A stretch of 9,102 bases of DNA from DATJXG01 sp035500455 (GCA_035500455.1 DATJXG010000252.1:1-9102), one strand, 5' to 3'. Counted from the first letter of the stretch, positions 1 to 5,973 are shown. Notes: generated from the letters alone by a model not told the origin. A program made the numbers and translations.

Positions 1-311
1 CGCCAGAATTCGAACAGCGCGTAGCCTCCAATCGAAATGCCGGCCATCGCGGCGCGGCCGAGATCGGCGTTATCCATCACCCGCGCTATGTCGGCAGCAT
101 GTTTCTCCATGGTGGCCGGGCCTTCACCGATTTCGGATTCCCCATGGCCGCGCAAGTCAGGAAGGATCACCCGGTAGCGCGCCGTAAGGCTCTGCGCCGC
201 GGGTAGCCAGATTTCGTGGCTGGCAGGAAAAGGATGCAGCAACACCACAGGCGGACCGCTGCCCAGAACCTCATAGAAGATATCGGCGTCGCCGCTCCGC
301 ACGCGATCCAT
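1..311 (-). CDS. alpha/beta hydrolase, N-terminal part (runs off the window)
   Basis: The reverse strand reads from an ATG at 309-311 for 103 codons without a stop to the window edge. The protein begins MDRVRSGDADIFYEVLGSGP, then VVLLHPFPASHEIW (residues about 22-35, oxyanion-loop region with HPFP in place of the common HGFP), then VILPDLRGHGES (about 49-60) and the nucleophile elbow GISIGGY (about 92-98) with the presumed catalytic Ser in G-x-S-x-G. These are the ordered landmarks of the alpha/beta hydrolase fold (Pfam Abhydrolase). The catalytic Asp/His lie beyond the edge. The substrate cannot be told; members include esterases, lactonases and haloperoxidase-like enzymes. No signal peptide, so cytoplasmic. 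It lies 83 bp downstream of the PspC gene on the same strand, with a hairpin in between. Family assignment is firm, specific function unknown. Confidence 0.9.
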   Translation of the reverse strand, partial: MDRVRSGDADIFYEVLGSGPPVVLLHPFPASHEIWLPAAQSLTARYRVILPDLRGHGESEIGEGPATMEKHAADIARVMDNADLGRAAMAGISIGGYALFEFW

Positions 312-360
312 GGGCGGGATTAGAACACGGAGAGATGTCTATAAGCTAGGCCACGCCGTA

Positions 361-397
361 TAGGGACGGGGCTTGCCCGGGGCTTGCCCCGTCCCTA
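361..397. repeat. 12-bp inverted repeat with internal 11-bp tandem duplication
   Basis: Arms 361-372 (TAGGGACGGGGC) and 386-397 (GCCCCGTCCCTA) are perfect reverse complements around a 13-nt loop. The same stretch is also two tandem copies of GGGGCTTGCCC (368-378, 379-389). The right arm includes the stop codon of the PspC gene (cta at 395-397). On the minus strand it could fold just after the stop and separate PspC from the hydrolase, but no T-run follows, so it is not a classical intrinsic terminator. It resembles REP-like palindromes of the GGGACGGGGC type (inference from memory). Confidence 0.75.
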
Positions 398-724
398 CAC
401 AGATTGAGCAGACGAAGGGGCTGGAGCTTGCTGAGCCGCAGGCACGGCGTGCGTCACCGGCTCTTCCGGCATCACGATCCAGGCGATCAGATATGCCAGG
501 AACCCCACGCCGGTCATGATGGCCACAATCAGCCAGACCAGCCGCACCAGAACTACATCCAGGTCGAAATACTCGGCCATGCCGGCGCATACGCCCGCGA
601 CCTTGCGGCCTGCACGCAGGCGCACCAGGCTCTTGCGGGCAGCCACGCCACCCACCCGAATGCCGCAGTAGGCGCACACGTTAGCGTCATCCTGAATGAC
701 CTTGCCACAGTAGTTGCAGTACAT
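395..724 (-). CDS. zinc-ribbon PspC-domain membrane protein
   Basis: 109 residues from an ATG at 722-724, preceded by GGGAGG seven bases upstream; a longer frame exists but lacks such a site and would start inside the neighbouring repeat. Residues 1-20 form a zinc ribbon (Cys3-x2-Cys6, Cys17-x2-Cys20). Residues about 33-90 are a PspC domain: a basic patch RLRAGRKVAGVCAGMAEYF, the D-x-D-x-x-L-V-R-L motif, a hydrophobic segment about 57-87 and the closing IVMPEE. The tail (91-109) is Ala/Pro/Gln-rich and probably disordered. PspC proteins are inner-membrane proteins; in enterobacteria PspC takes part in the phage-shock envelope-stress response. No pspA or pspF is nearby, so a stress role here is only inferred. 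The zinc-ribbon plus PspC arrangement is common in environmental bacteria. Its stop lies in a hairpin. Confidence 0.9.
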   Translation of the reverse strand: MYCNYCGKVIQDDANVCAYCGIRVGGVAARKSLVRLRAGRKVAGVCAGMAEYFDLDVVLVRLVWLIVAIMTGVGFLAYLIAWIVMPEEPVTHAVPAAQQAPAPSSAQSV

Positions 725-785
725 GGCAGACCCTCCCAGCAGAAGATACGCTGCCCGTTCACAAAAGTTCCACGTTTCGTGAAGC

Positions 786-912
786 GGCCTTCCTTCGTGA
801 ACCTTCGTGCACCCTTGGTGTCCTTTGTGGTTTGCCTTTTGCCTGCAGAAGCAAACCTCCAAAACCGAACCTCCAAGGACACCAAGGGTGCACGAAGGTT
901 CACGAAGAGGCC
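786..912. repeat. 33-bp perfect inverted repeat behind the TPR gene
   Basis: Arms 793-825 and 875-907 are perfect reverse complements (33 of 33). With a 2-nt bulge the stem continues for five more pairs (786-790 with 908-912). Inside the 49-nt loop a smaller pair, GGTTTGC (829-835) and GCAAACC (851-857), can form a second hairpin. The motif is built from CCTTCGTG/CACCAAGG-type words. It begins immediately after the TPR stop codon (913-915) and ends 62 bases upstream of the PspC start. It may stop transcription or stabilise the mRNA 3' end, but no T-run follows on either strand. Confidence 0.9.
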
Positions 913-2181
913 CTATTCCGGGCGGCAGGGGTTGCCGATGCACTTCCTGGCGGCTTCAGCAAAGGGCGTGCTGCCGTTGGCCGTCACCACTTCCTGATAC
1001 TTCTTCAACGCCAGATCGCGTTTCTGCAGGGAGTCATACATCTCTCCCGCCCGCAGATTGGCCCGCTGCAGCATTTCCGCGTCCGGCGCCTTCACTTCCC
1101 CGACCTGCTCATAGGCGGCCGCGGCTCCCGTATAGTCCTTCTGGCTGGAGAGCAGGTCGCCCAGGGCGATGGCCGCCAGCTCGTAGTGCAATCCGTCGAA
1201 ATGCCCGTCGTGCCCCTCCTGCCAGACTTTGCGGTAAGCGGCGGCGGCTTCCTGAAAGTGTCCCTCCGCTCGCAGCAGGTTTCCTTCTTCCAGCGCCAGA
1301 AGCATATTGCGCGGATACATCGGAACCATGCCGCGCACAATCTGCAGGGCTTCGTCGTAGCGCCGCTCCCGCCGCAGGAAAACCTCCAGCAGGAACTTGG
1401 CGTCCACGCTGGTCTCGCCGGGGCCGTTGGCCGCTTCCTTCAACAGTTCCAACCCTTTTTCCTTGCTGCCGCTCAAGCCCACCATGGCCACCGCAACTTT
1501 CACCGGCCAGGAAAGGCTGCCCATCACGTAGTTGTGCGCGCCTACGATCAGCTTGGCCTGGGTATAATTGGGATCAAGTTCGAGTACCCGTTCGTGGTCG
1601 CGGCGCGCTCCCACCGCGTTGCGCAGAGCGGAAATCCAGCCACGCTCGACCAGCGCGACGTAGGTCGCATACTGCGCGCGGGTCACGCCGCGGGCATAAA
1701 GTGCGTCCACATCGTTCGGGTTGACGGCGAGCCTCTTGGCCTCAAGATCCTCCGCCTGGCTCACCAGTTCCTTAATGCGCTGCGCCACCTTGGGGTCGCC
1801 AGGGCGCCTTGCGGCGGTGATGAAGCCGTCGTTGGCATAGTCGCCGGAATTGAGCGCTCCCACCCGGTCCAGTTCGCGGAACAGGACCGCCACCAGCAGA
1901 TGGTTCACCGCGAAGAAGTCGCCAGGATGGTGCCGCTCCACCTGCTCAAACTCGGCGATAGCCCGCTCGTAATCGAGGTTATAGAAGTGGTCGAAGGCCG
2001 CCGCATTCAGCGGATCGCTCGGGCGGTAGGTATAGGCGGCCGGATTCGCCGGCGCCGCCGGCGGGTTCGCCTGCGCCAGGAGCAGTCCTCCTGTAAGCAG
2101 CATCGCGCCTGGGTAAGCGAGGAGGGTACGGCGTAGAGCACATCGTGGAGGCAAGCTAAGGTTCTCCCGAAGGGAATGCAC
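913..2181 (-). CDS. secreted tetratricopeptide-repeat protein
   Basis: 422 residues from a GTG at 2179-2181. The N-terminus has Arg17-Arg18, a hydrophobic stretch (about 19-36) and AQA|N, a likely signal-peptidase I site near residue 38, followed by a Pro/Ala-rich linker, so the mature protein is probably periplasmic. TPR-like helix pairs are visible at about 59-90 (NLDYERAIAEFEQVERHHPG), 160-206, 262-290, 296-324, 334-363 and 375-402. TPRs bind proteins; the partner is unknown. The start is uncertain: a TTG at 2152-2154 (residue 10) has GGGAG nine bases upstream and keeps the whole signal peptide, whereas the ATG at 2101-2103 would remove its basic part. Two Cys near the C-terminus (about 414 and 419) could form a disulfide. 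The stop abuts a large inverted repeat. Confidence 0.85.
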   Translation of the reverse strand: MHSLRENLSLPPRCALRRTLLAYPGAMLLTGGLLLAQANPPAAPANPAAYTYRPSDPLNAAAFDHFYNLDYERAIAEFEQVERHHPGDFFAVNHLLVAVLFRELDRVGALNSGDYANDGFITAARRPGDPKVAQRIKELVSQAEDLEAKRLAVNPNDVDALYARGVTRAQYATYVALVERGWISALRNAVGARRDHERVLELDPNYTQAKLIVGAHNYVMGSLSWPVKVAVAMVGLSGSKEKGLELLKEAANGPGETSVDAKFLLEVFLRRERRYDEALQIVRGMVPMYPRNMLLALEEGNLLRAEGHFQEAAAAYRKVWQEGHDGHFDGLHYELAAIALGDLLSSQKDYTGAAAAYEQVGEVKAPDAEMLQRANLRAGEMYDSLQKRDLALKKYQEVVTANGSTPFAEAARKCIGNPCRPE

Positions 2182-2340
2182 TCAGTTTATCCGATTTAGG
2201 GCCTGTGAATCTGCCGCACAATTTCGGGAGTTCAGGCTGGGTGAATTTTCGCATTTTGCATGGAGTAGGCGTGTTGCTGTGCCGATAATCTTTGCTGGCG
2301 GAATGGTAAATATTTCTCTGAAAGTTTTAGGCTGAATCCG

Positions 2341-2369
2341 TTAACAATTTGTAAGTAACTGTATTTACT
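2341..2369 (+). promoter_or_regulatory. sigma70-like promoter for the zinc-ribbon gene
   Basis: TTAACA (2341-2346, five of six matches to TTGACA), a 17-bp spacer and TTTACT (2364-2369, four of six to TATAAT). An overlapping TATACT at 2369-2374 is an alternative -10. This AT-rich island sits 64-92 bases upstream of the chosen ATG, in the divergent gap between the TPR gene and this one. Predicted by eye only. Confidence 0.45.
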
Positions 2370-2377
2370 ATACTTAC
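2351..2377. promoter_or_regulatory. operator-like dyad over the promoter
   Basis: GTAAGTA (2351-2357) and TACTTAC (2371-2377) are perfect inverted repeats 13 bp apart. A second nested pair is ACTGTA (2358-2363) and TACAGT (2375-2380). The dyad overlaps the -10 region of the predicted promoter, the usual place for a repressor site. The regulator is unknown. Confidence 0.4.
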
Positions 2378-2432
2378 AGTGTTTAGCTTTTGGTCACCGG
2401 GTTGCGATGTACCGGGCAAGGGGCAGTCTGAG

Positions 2433-2873
2433 ATGTCGGGAGTAGCACCAAGAATACATCAGGAGTTTTGGCGCCCGCCGGTTGCGGCGGACGAGACGAC
2501 CCCTGCCGTCCCGCGCGCGACGACCGTACAAGGATGCGCCGGCTGCGGCGCCGAATTCATGCCCGGCGCTCATTACTGTTACGTCTGCGGCAAAGGCCGC
2601 CAGTCCAACCTCGTCAGCGACCACGGCTGGATCCGCTACTTCGAGTTCCAGAACATTAAGGAAGCGCTTGCGCTTCCCACGCCCTCCCTCATCGCTTTCC
2701 TGATCGGAATCGGCTGCCTCCTGGCCGCCGTTTCCCTTGGAATGATCTATACCGTCAAGAACTTCTCCGATTTCCAGGCCGTCCAGTTCTGGCGCATGCA
2801 GTGGCTGCTGGGTGCGGTGGCCGCATTTGTAGCCGGGATTCTACTCAGGGGTACGGGCGCAGCAAAGAAGTAG
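2433..2873 (+). CDS. zinc-ribbon protein with two transmembrane helices
   Basis: 146 residues from the ATG at 2433, preceded by AAGGGG nine bases upstream. The frame stays open to a GTG at 2379, but that start lies almost on the predicted transcription start and has no ribosome site. Residues about 1-33 are polar and Pro/Ala-rich. A zinc ribbon follows at about 35-53 (C-A-G-C, then C-Y-V-C before GKGRQSN), then a linker with FEFQNIKEALALPTPS, TM1 (about 86-106, LIAFLIGIGCLLAAVSLGMI) and TM2 (about 122-140, WLLGAVAAFVAGILL), and a short basic tail. The ribbon and both termini are probably cytoplasmic. I do not recognise a named family. It converges on thiD with a 25-bp gap that has pyrimidine runs but no hairpin. 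Confidence 0.75.
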   Translation: MSGVAPRIHQEFWRPPVAADETTPAVPRATTVQGCAGCGAEFMPGAHYCYVCGKGRQSNLVSDHGWIRYFEFQNIKEALALPTPSLIAFLIGIGCLLAAVSLGMIYTVKNFSDFQAVQFWRMQWLLGAVAAFVAGILLRGTGAAKK

Positions 2874-2898
2874 CTCTCGCTCCCTTTTCCTTTTTCCT

Positions 2899-3705
2899 TC
2901 ACCTATATAGCTCAAACAGATGGTTCACAGGCCCCACCCCCCGGCCTATGGGGTAAGCACTGGCTATTGCCCTGAAAACATAAGCCTTAGCCAGTTCGAC
3001 TGCCTCCGGCAGGCTCTTCCCCACAGCCAGATGGCAGGCGATCGAAGTGGCGAACGCGCAGCCAGTTCCGTGGGTTGAGCTGCTGTGCAGCTTTTCCAGG
3101 CGGAAGGTTTGCGTTTGGGTTCCTTTGGCGCCGGCAACACTCAGCAGATCAGTCGCATCTGCCAGGTGCCCTCCAGTCACAACCACGGCGGCCGCTCCCA
3201 GGGCATGAAGTTTCGCTGCCGCCTCCTTCATCTCCTCTAGGTTGTTGACCTGGCTATCGGTTAGCCACGCAGACTCATCGACGTTCGGCGTGATGACGGC
3301 GGCAAGAGGAAACAACTCCTTCGCCATCAGCATTTTGCCATCCTGGTCGAGCAGCGCCGCCCCGGACGACGACCTTAATATCGGGTCCAGCACCACGTTT
3401 GCCTGGGCCTGATCGCGCAGAAAGCGCGCCACCGCCTTCACGACGTCCCCCGAACCAAGCATCCCGATATGAACCGCTGCGATCTTCATGTCGCTGGCCA
3501 GCGCTTCGAGCGTCTCGGACACTACGCTCGTCTCCACTGGCACAACCCGGCGGACTCCCGTTGTCGATTGAACGGTCAACGCGGTGATGCACGCCAACCC
3601 ATAGCAGCCATGGGCGGCGATGGTTTTAATGTCTGCCGTGACCCCCGCCCCGGAGGAAGGATCGAAGCCGGCTATGGTGAGCACGACGGGTGGAATCTCT
3701 GACAT
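2899..3705 (-). CDS. thiD: hydroxymethylpyrimidine/phosphomethylpyrimidine kinase
   Basis: ThiD phosphorylates HMP to HMP-P and then HMP-PP, the pyrimidine half of thiamin, in the cytoplasm. The 268-residue protein from the ATG at 3703-3705 has the ribokinase-fold landmarks in order: LTIAGFDPSSGAG (9-21), ALTVQSTTGV (42-51; the Gln matches the HMP-contacting Gln of Salmonella ThiD), IGMLGS (80-85), LDPIL (106-110), ITPN (138-141), VVTGGH (175-180) and the anion hole with Cys, GTGCAF (213-218). Length is normal for the family. A TTG three codons upstream (3712-3714) is an alternative start; neither has a well-spaced Shine-Dalgarno. It stands alone, with no other thi gene in the window and no TPP riboswitch visible upstream. 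Confidence 0.95.
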   Translation of the reverse strand: MSEIPPVVLTIAGFDPSSGAGVTADIKTIAAHGCYGLACITALTVQSTTGVRRVVPVETSVVSETLEALASDMKIAAVHIGMLGSGDVVKAVARFLRDQAQANVVLDPILRSSSGAALLDQDGKMLMAKELFPLAAVITPNVDESAWLTDSQVNNLEEMKEAAAKLHALGAAAVVVTGGHLADATDLLSVAGAKGTQTQTFRLEKLHSSSTHGTGCAFATSIACHLAVGKSLPEAVELAKAYVFRAIASAYPIGRGVGPVNHLFELYR

Positions 3706-4070
3706 CCCCGCCAATCTATCAAACCGGCGTGGGATTTCCTGCGTATAACTTCATGCCGTTTATGGTTTCCCCCGGTTTTCTACCCTCGTGGTACAGGCAA
3801 CGAAGGCGAATGCCGAAGGAAGAACGAGGATGCGGGAGCTTTCCTCAATTTCCGGAGGTTACTCTAAACGATATTTAATGGTCCGTAAGCCATTGAAAAT
3901 AAGGATAGGAGTAAATATTTCCTCGGCCGATCCCTGAGGGTTGATTTACCTACTAGTAAATACCTAAGTATCGGTAAGTAGGGACCATACATCGCTATCC
4001 ATCAAGATATACAAGAGATTACGTTCGAAAGTGGTTATCACGCGGTTACATTTGTGCGGTCGTTCACCGA
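3706..4070. other. gene-free regulatory interval between thiD and rlpA
   Basis: No convincing gene on either strand. The left half (to about 3860) should hold the thiD promoter, but I see no good -35/-10 pair. The right half is AT-richer and structured: ATGGTCC (3878-3884) pairs with GGACCAT (3982-3988), enclosing CCTC/GAGG (3921-3924/3936-3939) and CCTACT/AGTAGG (3949-3954/3977-3982, sharing G3982 with the outer stem). It also has TAAGTA twice (3965-3970, 3975-3980) and GTAAATA twice (3911-3917, 3956-3962). This could be a protein-binding region or a small structured RNA. Confidence 0.4.
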
Positions 4071-4099
4071 TTGACATCCCCAGGAGCCCCCGGTAGCAT
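4071..4099 (+). promoter_or_regulatory. sigma70-like promoter for rlpA
   Basis: A perfect TTGACA (4071-4076), exactly 17 bp of spacer, and TAGCAT (4094-4099, four of six to TATAAT). Transcription would begin near 4106, giving a 5' leader of about 53 bases that contains the palindrome CCTCCGGAGG (4122-4131) and the ribosome sites. The best promoter match in the window. Confidence 0.65.
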
Positions 4100-4141
4100 T
4101 TCTAAATTCGCGAAGAAAAGGCCTCCGGAGGAACGACTTTG

Positions 4142-4159
4142 ATGATGAGAGGTGACTGA
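4142..4159 (+). CDS. possible 5-codon leader ORF overlapping the rlpA start
   Basis: ATG ATG AGA GGT GAC TGA encodes MMRGD. GGAGG at 4127-4131 lies ten bases upstream, and the stop shares its last base with the rlpA ATG (TGATG). Such overlap could couple translation of rlpA to the leader. The rlpA ribosome site (AGAGG, 4148-4152) lies inside this mini-ORF. It may equally be chance, because the first GGAGG is also half of a palindrome. Confidence 0.25.
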   Translation: MMRGD

Positions 4160-4644
4160 TGTACAAACGTCTAGCTCATGGAATGGCGATCGTTTTATCG
4201 GTCGTCACCCTGGTAATGGCTCAGGGGCCAACCGCTGAGTCGAGACAGACGCAAGGGAACGTCTCAAAACAAGCCGTAGCCACATTCAACAGGAAGCTGA
4301 ACCGGAAAAGGCCGTATCAAGTTGGGACGGCCTCGTGGTACGGAAAAGATTTTCAAGGAAAGGCGACCGCCAGCGGTGAGCCTTTCAACATGTACGATCT
4401 GACCGCCGCGCACCCTACTCTCCCGCTGGGCACGACGGTTCGGGTCACCAATTTGCGGAACGGGCGCACGGTGCTGTTGCGGATCAATGACCGCGGACCG
4501 GTGCCTCAGGACCGCATCATTGACGTTTCCTACAGCGCTGCCAGGGCCCTCGGCTTTAAAGGGCGGGGCTTGCAGCGAGTGCGTCTGGATGTTGTCGAAC
4601 CGCAGATGATGGCCATGCTGCGCACTCCCCAGGTGGGCAACTAA
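4159..4644 (+). CDS. rlpA: RlpA-family septal-ring/cell-wall DPBB protein
   Basis: 161 residues. RlpA proteins carry a double-psi beta-barrel; in Pseudomonas aeruginosa RlpA is a lytic transglycosylase that cleaves glycan strands lacking stem peptides at the septum. Here a signal peptide (about 1-21, LAHGMAIVLSVVTLVMA) is followed by a basic linker and the DPBB (about 54-146): GTASWYG (56-62), GKATASGEPFN (67-77), LTAAHPTLPLGT (81-92), RVTNLRNGR (95-103), INDRGP (109-114), IIDVSYSAA (120-128). The conserved His85 and Asp111 match the residues needed for activity in characterised members. There is no lipobox Cys and no SPOR domain, so it is a short secreted form, not the lipoprotein. AGAGG six bases before the ATG supports this start. 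pyrF follows 26 bp downstream. Confidence 0.93.
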   Translation: MYKRLAHGMAIVLSVVTLVMAQGPTAESRQTQGNVSKQAVATFNRKLNRKRPYQVGTASWYGKDFQGKATASGEPFNMYDLTAAHPTLPLGTTVRVTNLRNGRTVLLRINDRGPVPQDRIIDVSYSAARALGFKGRGLQRVRLDVVEPQMMAMLRTPQVGN

Positions 4645-4670
4645 CTCCCCAAGGACTTATACTGCGAGGA

Positions 4671-5384
4671 ATGTCCGACCCGCGTGATCGGCTTATCGTC
4701 GCACTGGATGTTGCATCCGCAGCCGCCGCCCGCAAGATCGTGGCGGCTGTGGGCGAGTCCGCTTCCACCTACAAGGTGGGAATGCAGCTCTACACTGCCG
4801 AAGGTCCGCAGGTGGTGCGGGATCTCGTGAGTTCAGGGCGGCGAGTTTTCCTCGACCTGAAGTATCACGACATCCCCAACACCGTAGGCGCGGCGGTGCG
4901 GGAAGCCGCTGCCTTGCAGGTGAGCATGCTCACCGTGCACGCCGCCGGCGGCGGAAAAATGCTGCGCGCCGCAGTGGAAGCCGCGCGCGCCAGGCCGGAT
5001 CTCCTGGTGCTGGCGGTGACCGTCCTCACCAGCCTCGACGAGAGCGACCTGGCAAGCACCGGCGTAAACGCCGGCATGGACGCCCAGGTCCTAAAGCTCG
5101 CTTCCCTGGCTCTCGGCGAAGGCTGCCAGGGCATCGTGAGTTCCGCGCGCGAAGCCCCTGCTCTGCGCCGAAAACTGGGCACCAATTTCGCCCTGGTGAC
5201 GCCCGGGGTCCGCCCCGCCGGAGGCGACGTTCAGGACCAGGCCCGCGTGGTAACGCCGGAAGAAGCCATCGCCGCAGGCGCAAGCCACGTCGTCGTGGGA
5301 CGCCCCATCACGGGTGCACCCGATCCCGCGGCCGCAGCCGCAGCCATCCTGGCGCAACTGGCAACGGCCACAACGTACGCGTAA
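4671..5384 (+). CDS. pyrF: orotidine-5'-phosphate decarboxylase
   Basis: Catalyses OMP to UMP plus CO2, the last step of de novo pyrimidine synthesis, in the cytoplasm. The 237-residue protein is a normal-length bacterial PyrF with all key sites: IVALD (9-13), YKVGMQLY (34-41; Lys35), the catalytic signature FLDLKYHDIPNT (60-71; Asp62, Lys64, Asp67), TVHAAGG (88-94), VTVLTS (116-121), VTPGVRPAG (176-184) and VVVGRPIT (207-214; phosphate-binding Arg211). The ATG at 4671 is 26 bp after rlpA, so co-transcription is likely. GAGGA overlaps the start too closely to be an ideal ribosome site, while TATACT at 4658-4663 would place a leaderless start on the ATG. The C-terminal half is rich in Ala and GC. 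Confidence 0.96.
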   Translation: MSDPRDRLIVALDVASAAAARKIVAAVGESASTYKVGMQLYTAEGPQVVRDLVSSGRRVFLDLKYHDIPNTVGAAVREAAALQVSMLTVHAAGGGKMLRAAVEAARARPDLLVLAVTVLTSLDESDLASTGVNAGMDAQVLKLASLALGEGCQGIVSSAREAPALRRKLGTNFALVTPGVRPAGGDVQDQARVVTPEEAIAAGASHVVVGRPITGAPDPAAAAAAILAQLATATTYA

Positions 5385-5432
5385 TCTCCGCGCCCTCAGC
5401 GGAATTTCTCCGCGCCCTCGGCGATTTAAGAT
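5385..5432 (+). repeat. short direct repeat behind pyrF (CTCCGCGYCCTC family)
   Basis: Two 17-bp copies, 5385-5401 and 5407-5423, differ at one base (TCTCCGCGCCCTC-A/G-GCG), period 22, followed by TTTAAGATTT. It starts directly after the pyrF stop. A related copy lies at 6035-6050. The words resemble dispersed CTCxGCGTCCTC elements seen between genes in many environmental bacteria (inference). No stable hairpin, so no terminator call. Confidence 0.7.
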
Positions 5433-5508
5433 TTCACTCTCCAAAGTCCCGCGCTGTCGCCGTGAGAGGACGAGGCCCCAAGCGAGTCCATCCGCACGAT
5501 ATCGAGCC

Positions 5509-5604
5509 CTAAACGACGTCACCCTTCAACACGTTCTTCACCAGGACGATCGCGGGAAAAATAGCCGGAATAGCGAAGTAGGCCAACACAAGTATCCACA
5601 ACAT
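5509..5604 (-). CDS. 31-residue single-pass membrane protein (tiny gene)
   Basis: ATG at 5602-5604, stop TAG at 5509-5511, 31 residues. The protein starts MLWILVLAYF, continues AIPAIFPAIVLV and ends KNVLKGDVV. Residues 2-22 are one uninterrupted hydrophobic helix with Pro13 and Pro17, and the only charges (Lys23, Lys27, Asp29) are in the tail, as in a single-span protein with a cytoplasmic C-terminus. GGGAG lies eight bases upstream of the ATG, a proper Shine-Dalgarno. This composition and the ribosome site make a chance ORF unlikely. It converges on pyrF and has no partner gene. Known tiny membrane proteins (KdpF, CydX and similar) modulate larger complexes, but I see no sequence match to them; function unknown. 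A sigma54-like box lies upstream. Confidence 0.6.
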   Translation of the reverse strand: MLWILVLAYFAIPAIFPAIVLVKNVLKGDVV

Positions 5605-5693
5605 TCTGGTTCTCCCTGTTTGTTGAAATGACGTTTCCGGGTAATCCCGGGAATCCGCCGCTACCAGAACCTGTCGGGGGTTGCCAGTACGAA

Positions 5694-5711
5694 TGCAGGA
5701 TCAATGCCAAC
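5694..5711 (-). promoter_or_regulatory. sigma54-like -24/-12 box for the tiny gene
   Basis: On the minus strand the sequence reads TTGGCATTGATCCTGCA. It has the invariant GG (5707-5708) and GC (5695-5696) exactly ten bases apart, in the context TGGCA...TGCA, as in TGGCAC-N5-TTGC promoters. Transcription would start near 5683, about 79 bases before the tiny-gene ATG. Three inner consensus bases are missing, so this is a candidate only. Confidence 0.35.
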
Positions 5712-5776
5712 CGTACATTTCCTTGCAACCTACTGATACAAAGCAACATAGATCGAATCAGGCGGAAGTGTCCCCC

Positions 5777-5812
5777 ATCGGGAAAGAGTGCAAACTCTTG
5801 CACTTTCCCGAT
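5777..5812. repeat. long hairpin/dyad with two mutually exclusive folds
   Basis: 5777-5793 and 5798-5812 form a stem of 15 pairs with a single bulged A (5787) and a 4-nt loop (ACTC). The core is GTGCAA-N4-TTGCAC. An alternative hairpin, AGAGT (5785-5789) GCAA ACTCT (5794-5798), uses a GNRA-type GCAA loop and excludes the top of the long stem. No T-run follows. It lies about 86 bp upstream of the sigma54-like -24 element, so it could be an activator-binding dyad rather than an RNA structure. Confidence 0.75.
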
Positions 5813-5859
5813 CCAAATGTCAGTCCGGAGGAAAGGAATCCAAGCGAAACGGGGGAATC

Positions 5860-5894
5860 AACCGGGAGGCCGAACCGGGAGGTCAACCGGGGGC
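5860..5894. repeat. three short tandem copies of AACCGGGAGG
   Basis: AACCGGGAGG occurs at 5860-5869 and 5873-5882, and a third, slightly changed copy AACCGGGGG at 5885-5893 (periods 13 and 12). No coding or structural role is visible. Confidence 0.6.
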
Positions 5895-5910
5895 CCCGTT
5901 TCTAGCTCCG

Positions 5911-5951
5911 GGTGCCCCATTTCTCGCGCGCAAGTTGCGCGAGAAGTGGGG
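5911..5951. repeat. GC-rich hairpin, GGTGCCCCA family
   Basis: Arms 5915-5929 and 5937-5951 pair over 15 positions with a single T/G mismatch that would be a G-U pair in RNA, around a 7-nt loop; a shifted register pairs TTGCGC with GCGCAA at the tip. The outer word GGTGCCCCA (5911-5919) returns inverted at 6642-6650. No T-run, so no intrinsic terminator is claimed. Confidence 0.75.
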
Positions 5952-5973
5952 AGCCGTCGGGAAGTGAGAAGCA

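Noticed and set aside
832..2136. 434-codon plus-strand frame opposite the TPR gene
   Set aside because: Antisense shadow; the minus strand has the signal peptide and TPRs.
3878..4158. ydaO-type (c-di-AMP) riboswitch before rlpA
   Set aside because: Considered because RlpA-type genes can be controlled this way, but the conserved core blocks could not be found.
5385..5423. CRISPR array or intrinsic terminator behind pyrF
   Set aside because: Only two 17-bp copies with a 5-bp spacer, no palindrome and no T-run; neither category fits.
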